A stretch of 8,578 nucleotides of DNA. Source: Thermodesulfobacteriota bacterium. GTDB taxonomy: Bacteria; Desulfobacterota; RBG-13-43-22. Numbering within the stretch: the stretch's first letter is position 1; each line of letters starts with the position of its first letter. The notes under the pieces are model-generated. The model saw only the letters and a program-made list of their open reading frames with translations, ran no database searches and was not told the origin of the DNA. The position numbers were made by a program, and so were the translations under genes. Where the stretch lies: positions 1 to 8,578 of the forward strand of contig JALOOY010000041.1 of NCBI GenBank assembly GCA_025454185.1, in the 5' to 3' direction. This document shows, piece by piece, positions 1 to 5,161 of this stretch.

Positions 1-660
1 ACCGACAAATCGGGCACGGCCGGGATCGTCCACTGGCTCAACAAAAACCTGGACCTGAGCGGGGACAAGGCCATCACCAAGACCCATCCGGGCGTCCAGA
101 AGATTTACAAGTGGGTCATGCGCCAGTACGAGGAAGGCCGGGTGACCTCCATTTCCTCCCAGGAGATGATGCGGGTCAGCCGCAAGTACCTGCCCGAATT
201 CTTCGTCTCCGAATTCGACGCCCTCAAGCGCAAGGCCTCCGAACTGGCCTTCCACATCGTCGAGGAAATCCTGGAACGGGAGGAGATCCGTTCCATGGAC
301 CACGTCCAGCAGGAACCGGTCATGGAGAACTTCCTGGACCTCAACCCCTTCATTCAGTTTATTTACGTCATCAATCTGGAAGGGAAAAAAACCACCAAGA
401 ACATCACCCGTATCATCGACCGGGCCAAATACCAGGCCTTCAACCTCGACGAAGACTTCTCCGGCCGCTCCTGGTTTACCCAACCCATCAAAGACGGCCG
501 GATTTTCATCTCCGATTTTTATACCTCGCGCATCACCGGGGCCCTGTGCATCACCGTTTCCGGCCCTATCCGCAATGCCGAGGAAGAAATTCAGGGGATT
601 CTGGGGATCGATATCAAATTCGAAGACCTGGTCAAGATGGAGCAGGACGGCGAAATATAA
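1..660 (+). CDS. C-terminal part of a LeuA/Re-citrate-synthase-like enzyme fused to a PDC (Cache-like) domain (5' truncated)
   Basis: The frame is open from base 1 to TAA at 658-660, giving 219 visible residues; the start lies outside the window. Residues 1-68 (SGTAGIVHWLN at 4-14, HPGV at 29-32, YEEGRVTSIS at 43-52, LPEFF at 64-68) resemble the post-barrel C-terminal segment of HMGL-like enzymes such as isopropylmalate, homocitrate, citramalate and Re-citrate synthases. A charged, probably helical linker (about 70-105) leads to residues 115-215, which look like a PDC/Cache ligand-binding domain: FIQFIYVIN, SWFTQPIKDGRIFISDFY, then ITVSGPIRNAEEEIQGILGIDI. No membrane segment is visible, whereas most Cache domains are extracytoplasmic, so here it would be a cytosolic, possibly allosteric, domain. 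The Met at 118-120 falls inside the conserved enzyme tail and is not a plausible start. The PDC call is firmer than the enzyme call; the substrate cannot be told without the missing catalytic barrel. Confidence 0.6.
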   Translation, partial: TDKSGTAGIVHWLNKNLDLSGDKAITKTHPGVQKIYKWVMRQYEEGRVTSISSQEMMRVSRKYLPEFFVSEFDALKRKASELAFHIVEEILEREEIRSMDHVQQEPVMENFLDLNPFIQFIYVINLEGKKTTKNITRIIDRAKYQAFNLDEDFSGRSWFTQPIKDGRIFISDFYTSRITGALCITVSGPIRNAEEEIQGILGIDIKFEDLVKMEQDGEI

Positions 661-684
661 CCGCCGGGCCGTAAACCTTTATGC

Positions 685-714
685 TTGACAAAGGACTGTC
701 GATTTAGCTAAATG
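685..714 (+). promoter_or_regulatory. Possible distal sigma70-type promoter for the biotin-carrier operon
   Basis: A perfect TTGACA lies at 685-690. Seventeen to eighteen bases downstream is only a weak -10 match (CTAAAT at 708-713 or TAAATG at 709-714). It is 25 bases beyond the upstream stop codon and would give a leader of about 180 nt before the GTG at 902. It is called mainly on the consensus -35. Confidence 0.3.
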
Positions 715-735
715 GCGATTTATCCACTCAAAAAC

Positions 736-785
736 CAATGGGCGGTCCCGGCCTCCACCGCTCGGAAACGTCCCATTGTCATTTT
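736..785 (+). terminator. Possible weak terminator or leader hairpin after the first gene
   Basis: CAATGGG (736-742) pairs exactly with CCCATTG (772-778), enclosing a small inner stem CGGT/ACCG (743-746 with 757-760). A T-rich tract (TCATTTTTG) follows at once. The long loop makes it a poor intrinsic terminator, but it is the only such candidate between the first gene and the biotin carrier. If transcription starts near 720 it would instead be a leader structure. A second short hairpin, ATCCGG/CCGGAT, lies at 828-844. I see no gene in 661-901. Confidence 0.3.
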
Positions 786-846
786 TGCCGGCCAGTACGA
801 TACCGCCAGGCGCCACAAGCGCTCGGGATCCGGGCCGACCGGATTG

Positions 847-875
847 TTGACCGATACCAACAGACACCTTAATAA
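847..875 (+). promoter_or_regulatory. Possible proximal promoter of the methylmalonyl-CoA operon
   Basis: TTGACC (847-852, five of six to consensus) is followed after exactly 17 bases by TAATAA (870-875, a modest -10 match). It would start transcription near 882, about 20 nt before the biotin-carrier start and just upstream of its ribosome binding site. This is a consensus reading only. Confidence 0.3.
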
Positions 876-885
876 AACCATAGAA

Positions 886-893
886 AAAGGAGG
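886..893 (+). promoter_or_regulatory. Strong ribosome binding site deciding a GTG start
   Basis: AAAGGAGG is a near-perfect Shine-Dalgarno sequence, eight bases before the GTG at 902. It supports this non-ATG start over the internal ATG at 923, which would remove the start of the conserved biotinyl fold. Confidence 0.8.
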
Positions 894-901
894 AAACGAC
901 C

Positions 902-1114
902 GTGGCAGACGTAGCGGCCCCAATGGCTGGAAAAGTGATTGATATTAAAGTAAATATCGGCGACTCGGTGGAAGAGGACGACGAGGTGGCCATCATCGAG
1001 GCCATGAAAATGGAAATGCCCATCCTGACCTACGCTTCCGGGACAGTCAAAGAAATCAAGGTGGCCAAGGGGGCTTCGGTGGAGGCGGACCAGGTGATCA
1101 TCGTCATAGAATAA
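902..1114 (+). CDS. Stand-alone biotin carrier protein (biotinyl domain)
   Basis: This 70-residue protein is a single biotinyl domain. It carries the biotin that shuttles a carboxyl group for the carboxyltransferase encoded next door. The APMAGKV turn is at residues 5-12 and the canonical biotinylation motif EAMKMEM at 33-39, with K36 the expected biotinylated lysine. The mirror-image half (YASGTVKEIKV) follows, as in the family hammerhead fold. It lacks the Pro/Ala-rich linker and N-terminal extension found in AccB and in most methylmalonyl-CoA decarboxylase gamma subunits, so it is a minimal carrier resembling short biotin/lipoyl-attachment proteins. The start is GTG. The partner carboxyltransferase begins 67 bp downstream, beyond an intrinsic terminator. 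A lipoyl domain is unlikely, because the lysine is flanked by methionines (MKM) as in biotin carriers. Confidence 0.92.
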   Translation: MADVAAPMAGKVIDIKVNIGDSVEEDDEVAIIEAMKMEMPILTYASGTVKEIKVAKGASVEADQVIIVIE

Positions 1115-1125
1115 GCCAACCCCCC

Positions 1126-1160
1126 AAGGGTTGAGACGGAAAGCGTCTCAACCCTTTTTT
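1126..1160 (+). terminator. Intrinsic terminator or attenuator inside the operon
   Basis: A perfect 13-bp stem (AAGGGTTGAGACG at 1126-1138 with CGTCTCAACCCTT at 1144-1156) closes a 5-nt GAAAG loop and runs into six T residues (1155-1160), then CATTTT. It begins 11 bp after the biotin-carrier stop and ends 21 bp before the carboxyltransferase ATG. It fits a classical rho-independent terminator. Partial read-through would give more carrier than carboxyltransferase transcript. I see no convincing promoter between it and the next gene. Confidence 0.85.
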
Positions 1161-1181
1161 CATTTTAACAAGGTGAGGTCC

Positions 1182-2735
1182 ATGACCACGGAAGATCGAA
1201 TCAATGAATTAATCGCCCTGACGGCGGAAGCGGAATTGGGCGGCGGCCAGGACAAGATCGACGCCCAGCACAAGAAAGGCAAACTGACGGCCCGGGAACG
1301 GATACTCTATCTCCTGGACCCAGGGACCTTCGAGGAATTCGACAAGTTCGTAGTGCATCGCTGCACCGACTTCGGCATGGAAAAGCAGAAGATTTTCGGC
1401 GATGGGGTCGTTACCGGGTACGGACGGATCAACGGCCGTCTGGTCTACGTCTTTTCCCAGGATTTCACCGTCTTTGGCGGCAGCCTCAGCGGCCCCTTCG
1501 GCGAAAAGGTCTGTAAAGTCATGGACCTGGCCCTGCGCAACGGGGCGCCCGTAATCGGTCTGAACGATTCCGGCGGGGCCCGTATCCAGGAGGGTGTCCT
1601 CAGCCTGGGGAGCTACGGCGAGATCTTTCGCCGCAACGTCCAGTGTTCCGGAATCATCCCCCAGATTTCGGTGATTATGGGCCCCTGCGCCGGCGGGGCG
1701 GTCTATTCCCCGGCCATTACCGATTTTATCATCATGGTGGAAAAGACCAGCCACATGTTTATCACCGGCCCCCAGGTCATCAAGGCCGTGACCCACGAAG
1801 AGGTGGAACCGGAGGCCCTGGGCGGGGCCATCCGTCACAACTCCACCAGCGGGGTGGCCCACCTGGCCGCCCGGGATGATCGGGCCGCTCTGGACAAGGT
1901 GAGGGAATTATTGAGCTTCCTCCCCCAGAACTGCAACGAGAAACCCCCGGTCAAAGAGACGGCCGACGACCCGGACCGGATCGATCCTGGTCTGCGCCAG
2001 GTCATCCCGGAAAACCCCCGCACCCCTTACGACATCAAAAAAATCATCCTCTCCGTGGTGGACGACCACCATTTTTTTGAAATCCAAAAGATGTACGCCC
2101 AGAACATGGTGGTGGGATTTGCCCGGATGAACGGCATGCCCGTAGGCATCGTGGCCAACCAGCCCCGTTTTCTGGCCGGCTGCCTGGATATCAACGCCTC
2201 CGACAAATGTTCCCGTTTCGTCCGCTTCTGCGACTGCTTCAACCTGCCCATCCTGACCTTTGTCGATGTCCCCGGTTTCCTGCCCGGCGTGGCCCAGGAA
2301 CACGGCGGGATCATCCGCCACGGGGCCAAGATCATCTACGCCTATTGTGACGCCTCGGTGCCCAAGGTCACCCTCATCACCCGGAAGGCCTACGGCGGGG
2401 CCTACGACGTCATGGGCAGCAAGCACCACGGCGGGGACATCAACCTGGCCTACCCCTTTGCCGAGATCGCGGTCATGGGGCCCGACGGCGCCGTGCCCAT
2501 CGTCTTCCGCAATCAGATCAAGGAATCGGCCGACCCGGAAAAAACCCGGCAGGAGCTGGTGGAGGAGTACCGGCGCACCTTCGCCAGCCCTTACAAGGCC
2601 GCGGAATTGGGCTACATCGACGATATCATCCTCCCCGAATTTACCCGCTCCAAGCTGATTCGGGCCCTGGAGTCCCTGAAGACCAAGAGCGACGTCCGCC
2701 GTCTGCCCAAGCGGCATGGGAATATACCGCTTTAA
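1182..2735 (+). CDS. mmdA: Acyl-CoA carboxyltransferase subunit (methylmalonyl-CoA decarboxylase alpha / propionyl-CoA carboxylase beta type)
   Basis: This 517-residue protein has the full length of the biotin-dependent carboxyltransferase family, whose members move carboxyl between biotin and propionyl-/methylmalonyl-CoA. The N-terminal half has KGKLTARERI, a GGARIQEG loop (131-138) and GPCAGGA (167-173), the acyl-CoA oxyanion-hole region. The C-terminal half has VDVPGF (361-366), the AQEHGGIIRHG segment and KAYGGAYDVMGSKHHGGD (from K402), the biotin-side counterpart. The frame is open upstream to 1131, but that stretch is the terminator hairpin. ATG 1182, preceded by AAGGTGAGG at 1170-1178, matches the family N-terminus. 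With a separate carrier, and with neither the biotin carboxylase nor the sodium-pump beta subunit nearby, it could belong to a decarboxylase, a transcarboxylase or a propionyl-CoA carboxylase. The symbol reflects family resemblance; the adjoining mutase supports methylmalonyl-CoA as substrate. Confidence 0.9.
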   Translation: MTTEDRINELIALTAEAELGGGQDKIDAQHKKGKLTARERILYLLDPGTFEEFDKFVVHRCTDFGMEKQKIFGDGVVTGYGRINGRLVYVFSQDFTVFGGSLSGPFGEKVCKVMDLALRNGAPVIGLNDSGGARIQEGVLSLGSYGEIFRRNVQCSGIIPQISVIMGPCAGGAVYSPAITDFIIMVEKTSHMFITGPQVIKAVTHEEVEPEALGGAIRHNSTSGVAHLAARDDRAALDKVRELLSFLPQNCNEKPPVKETADDPDRIDPGLRQVIPENPRTPYDIKKIILSVVDDHHFFEIQKMYAQNMVVGFARMNGMPVGIVANQPRFLAGCLDINASDKCSRFVRFCDCFNLPILTFVDVPGFLPGVAQEHGGIIRHGAKIIYAYCDASVPKVTLITRKAYGGAYDVMGSKHHGGDINLAYPFAEIAVMGPDGAVPIVFRNQIKESADPEKTRQELVEEYRRTFASPYKAAELGYIDDIILPEFTRSKLIRALESLKTKSDVRRLPKRHGNIPL

Positions 2736-2740
2736 CTACT

Positions 2741-2866
2741 GTTGCTGGTTGCTGGTTACCGGTTGCTGGTTGAAAAAAATCATCGCCTTGGCGAAGGAAC
2801 CTGCCCGCCATAAAACCTGCAACCCATAACCAGTAACCAGCAACGAGCAACCAGCAACCAGTAACC
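2741..2866 (+). repeat. Two opposed arrays of a degenerate 7-bp repeat forming a large inverted repeat
   Basis: The left array (2741-2771) is GTTGCTG, GTTGCTG, GTTACCG, GTTGCTG, GTT. The right array (2814-2866) is the opposite strand of the same unit: AACCTGC, AACCCAT, AACCAGT, AACCAGC, AACGAGC, AACCAGC, AACCAGT, AACC. Segment 2741-2771 is complementary to 2835-2865 at all but four of 31 positions, one of which could wobble-pair, with a 63-nt spacer. The array fills nearly all of the 147-bp gap between carboxyltransferase and mutase, ending 16 bp before the mutase ATG. The period of 7 is not a coding period, and I see no gene here. Confidence 0.85.
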
Positions 2867-2882
2867 AAGACTGGAGTCCCCC

Positions 2883-4559
2883 ATGTACGACCCGACCAAA
2901 ATCGCCGCCTTGCGGGAGCGGCAGGAAAAGTGGAATCAAAAAGCCGAGGCCAAACTGGCCAAGGCTCCGGAACGTAAAAAGGGGTTCACCACCATTTCCG
3001 GGATCCCGGTGGCCCGGCTGTATACCCCCGGCGACCTGCCCGGCAGCGATTACGAAGCCGACCTCGGATTCCCGGGGGAATACCCCTATACCCGGGGCGT
3101 GCAGCCCACGATGTACCGGGGACGTTTCTGGACCATGCGTCAGTACGCCGGTTTCGCCACGGCCGAGGAATCCAACCGGCGTTACAAATATTTACTCGAC
3201 CAGGGCCAGACCGGCCTCTCGGTGGCCTTCGACCTGCCCACCCAGATCGGTTACGACTCCGATCATCCCCTCTCCCAGGGCGAGGTGGGCAAGGTGGGGG
3301 TGGCCATCGATTCCCTGGCAGATATGGAAACCCTGTTCGACGGCATCCCGCTGGACAAAGTCAGCACCTCCATGACCATCAACGCCCCGGCCGCCGTGCT
3401 CCTGGCCATGTACATCGGGGTGGCCGAAAAACAGGGGGTGCCCTCGGAAGCCCTGAACGGAACCATTCAAAACGATATCCTCAAGGAGTATTCCTCCCGC
3501 GGAACCTACATCTTTCCACCCCAGCCGTCGCTGCGGATCATCACCAACATCTTTGAATTCTGCTCCCGCCACGTGCCCAAGTGGAACACCATCAGCATCA
3601 GCGGCTATCACATCCGGGAAGCCGGTTCCACGGCCGTTCAGGAAGTGGCCTTTACCCTGGCCAACGGCATCGCCTATGTGGAAGCGGCCCAGAAGGCTGG
3701 CCTGGGGGTGGACGTCATCGGACCCCGCCTGTCTTTCTTTTTCAACGCCCACCTGGACTTCCTGGAGGAGGTGGCCAAATACCGGGCCGCCCGCCGCCTC
3801 TGGGCCCGGATCATGAAGGAACGCTTCGGGGCCCAGGATCCCCGCTCCCTCATGGTCCGCTTCCATACCCAGACGGCCGGCTGTTCCCTCACCGCCCAGC
3901 AGCCCAAGAACAACATCGTCCGCGTGGCCTTTCAGGCCCTTTCGGCGGTCCTGGGCGGGACCCAGTCCCTGCACACCAATTCCATGGATGAGGCTCTGGC
4001 CCTGCCCAGCCAGGAGGCGGTCCAAATCGCCCTGCGCACCCAGCAGTTGATCGCCTATGAAACCGGGGTGACCGAGACCGTCGATCCCCTGGCCGGGTCC
4101 TACTATATCGAGCACCTGACCAACACCATCGAGGCCCAGGCCGCGGAGTATATCCGGAAGATTGACGAGTTGGGCGGCGCCGCTGCGGCCATCGAAAAGG
4201 GCTTCATTCAAAGAGAGATCCAGGAGAGCGCCTACCGCTACCAGAAGGCCGTCGAGGAAGGCGAACGCGTGGTAGTGGGCTTGAATAAATTTCAGGTCCA
4301 GGAACCCAAGCCCACCGGACTGCTGCGGGTCGATCCGGTCGTCCGGGAACAGCAGATGCGCCAACTGGCGGAGCTCAAGGGCCGGCGGGACAACGGCGCC
4401 GTGGCGGCCTCCCTTTCCGCCCTGGGTCAGGCCGCGCGGGGCGAGGAAAACCTCCTGCCCCTGATTTTGCAGGCGGTCCGGGTCTATGCCACCCTGGGGG
4501 AAATCTGCGATACCCTGCGGGATGTTTTTGGTGAATATACAGCGGTCTCCACTCTTTAG
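2883..4559 (+). CDS. Methylmalonyl-CoA mutase, large (catalytic) subunit
   Basis: This 558-residue protein is the substrate-binding TIM-barrel half of coenzyme B12-dependent methylmalonyl-CoA mutase, which interconverts (R)-methylmalonyl-CoA and succinyl-CoA by a radical mechanism. The family signature YPYTRGVQPTMYRG is followed by WTMRQYAGF, GLSVAFDLPTQ, IQNDILKE and SISGYH. Compared with the Propionibacterium enzyme (Tyr89, Arg207, His244), Y88, R206 and H243 are all present. Tyr and Arg at the first two sites fit methylmalonyl-CoA rather than isobutyryl-CoA, whose mutase has Phe and Gln there. The protein ends without the C-terminal cobalamin domain, which the next gene supplies; this split form is common in archaea and anaerobic bacteria. 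ATG 2883 is preceded by TGGAG at 2872-2876. The stop codon lies inside a long inverted repeat. Confidence 0.95.
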   Translation: MYDPTKIAALRERQEKWNQKAEAKLAKAPERKKGFTTISGIPVARLYTPGDLPGSDYEADLGFPGEYPYTRGVQPTMYRGRFWTMRQYAGFATAEESNRRYKYLLDQGQTGLSVAFDLPTQIGYDSDHPLSQGEVGKVGVAIDSLADMETLFDGIPLDKVSTSMTINAPAAVLLAMYIGVAEKQGVPSEALNGTIQNDILKEYSSRGTYIFPPQPSLRIITNIFEFCSRHVPKWNTISISGYHIREAGSTAVQEVAFTLANGIAYVEAAQKAGLGVDVIGPRLSFFFNAHLDFLEEVAKYRAARRLWARIMKERFGAQDPRSLMVRFHTQTAGCSLTAQQPKNNIVRVAFQALSAVLGGTQSLHTNSMDEALALPSQEAVQIALRTQQLIAYETGVTETVDPLAGSYYIEHLTNTIEAQAAEYIRKIDELGGAAAAIEKGFIQREIQESAYRYQKAVEEGERVVVGLNKFQVQEPKPTGLLRVDPVVREQQMRQLAELKGRRDNGAVAASLSALGQAARGEENLLPLILQAVRVYATLGEICDTLRDVFGEYTAVSTL

Positions 4560-4617
4560 ATTTTAGCGGCCATTGTCTGAGATTTTGTCCTAAACAATGG
4601 CTGCTAAAATCTAAAGA
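4553..4617 (+). repeat. Long near-perfect inverted repeat overlapping the mutase stop codon
   Basis: Arms 4553-4576 and 4594-4617 are complementary over 24 bp, with a single non-Watson-Crick pair (G.U in RNA) and a 17-nt loop. The left arm includes the last two codons and stop of the mutase large subunit. No T-tract follows, so it is not a standard intrinsic terminator. It could protect the upstream mRNA 3' end, act as a processing site, or be a remnant of a small repetitive element. Its arm sequence recurs at 6924-6944. Confidence 0.8.
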
Positions 4618-4639
4618 AATAAATTCTATAGGCCCCGTA

Positions 4640-4680
4640 AAAAATATTTTTTATTCACAGGAAAATATTTCTAATATTTT
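4640..4680 (+). promoter_or_regulatory. AT-rich tract upstream of the cobalamin-binding subunit
   Basis: This stretch is almost pure A/T within a GC-rich region. It holds a perfect 14-bp palindrome (A6-TA-T6 at 4640-4653) and then AAAATATT and TAATATTTT blocks. It lies just ahead of the ribosome binding site of the next gene (GGAGG at 4687-4691). It could hold an internal promoter, an AT-rich enhancer of translation, or a protein-binding site; no convincing -35/-10 pair with proper spacing stands out. Confidence 0.3.
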
Positions 4681-4699
4681 CGTGCAGGAGGATAGGTTC

Positions 4700-5101
4700 A
4701 TGGCGGGAAAAAAGAAGATTCGGGTGCTGGCGGCCAAGCCGGGTCTGGACGGTCACGACCGCGGCGTCAAGGTGATCTGCTACGCCCTGCGCGATGCGGG
4801 CATGGAAGTGGTCTATACGGGCCTGCGCCAGACCCCCGAGCAGATCGTGACCACGGCCATGCAGGAAGACGTGGACGTAATCGCCATGAGCGTACTGTCC
4901 GGCGCCCATGACTACCTCTTTCCCCGTGTCATGGAACTGGTGCGGGAAAGAGGCCTGAACGACGTTTTGGTCATCGGCGGCGGCATCATTCCCGATGAGG
5001 ACATTCCTGCCCTCAAAACAGCCGGGATTGCCGAAATATTCGGACCGGGCACCTACACGGCGGAAATTATCCGTTATATCCAGGAGCGGGCGAGGAAGTA
5101 A
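4700..5101 (+). CDS. Methylmalonyl-CoA mutase, small cobalamin-binding subunit
   Basis: This 133-residue Rossmann-like protein binds adenosylcobalamin and completes the mutase encoded upstream. The base-off/His-on signature DGHDRG (DxHxxG, residues 17-22) provides H19, the expected lower cobalt ligand. The companion motifs are SVL at 64-66 and GGG at 93-95, in the order found in MutB C-termini. Its length matches free-standing B12 domains of split mutases. The frame is open further upstream to a GTG at 4682, but ATG 4700 is preferred because GGAGG at 4687-4691 is spaced 8 bp from it, and because KIRVLAAKPGLDGHD is the conserved beginning. A gap of 140 bp with a long inverted repeat and an AT-rich tract separates it from the large subunit, wider than expected for 1:1 subunits. 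A bidirectional terminator follows. Confidence 0.95.
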   Translation: MAGKKKIRVLAAKPGLDGHDRGVKVICYALRDAGMEVVYTGLRQTPEQIVTTAMQEDVDVIAMSVLSGAHDYLFPRVMELVRERGLNDVLVIGGGIIPDEDIPALKTAGIAEIFGPGTYTAEIIRYIQERARK

Positions 5102-5110
5102 AAACGCGCG

Positions 5111-5149
5111 AATAAAAAAGCCGGCCTGATGAAGGCCGGCTTTTTTATT
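5111..5149. terminator. Bidirectional intrinsic terminator between convergent operons
   Basis: A 17-bp perfect stem (5111-5127 with 5133-5149) has a GCCGGCCT/AGGCCGGC core, a 5-nt loop, and an A-rich left and T-rich right flank, so it yields a U-tract in either direction. It lies between the ends of the cobalamin-binding subunit (+, stop 5101) and the crotonase gene (-, stop 5162). Confidence 0.92.
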
Positions 5150-5161
5150 GGGGGCGCCTTT

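Noticed and set aside
661..901. Cobalamin riboswitch upstream of the B12-dependent enzyme genes
   Set aside because: I could not find the B12-box or the conserved core of the element in this leader or in the spacer 4560-4699.
712..942. A 76-codon plus-strand frame overlapping the biotin carrier start
   Set aside because: No ribosome binding site or domain; it overlaps the well-supported GTG start in another frame and runs through hairpin-forming leader sequence.
1131..1181. Longer N-terminus for the carboxyltransferase starting in the terminator
   Set aside because: The extra residues are encoded by the hairpin and T-tract, do not match the family, and lack a ribosome binding site; ATG 1182 fits.
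1209..1862. Long antisense frames opposite the carboxyltransferase and mutase (also 1908-2717 and 3192-4364)
   Set aside because: They are long because of high GC in strongly coding DNA; their translations are low-complexity Gly/Asp/His/Val-rich and show no family motif.
2741..2866. CRISPR array
   Set aside because: Units are 7 bp and contiguous, with no unique spacers of regular length and no cas genes nearby.
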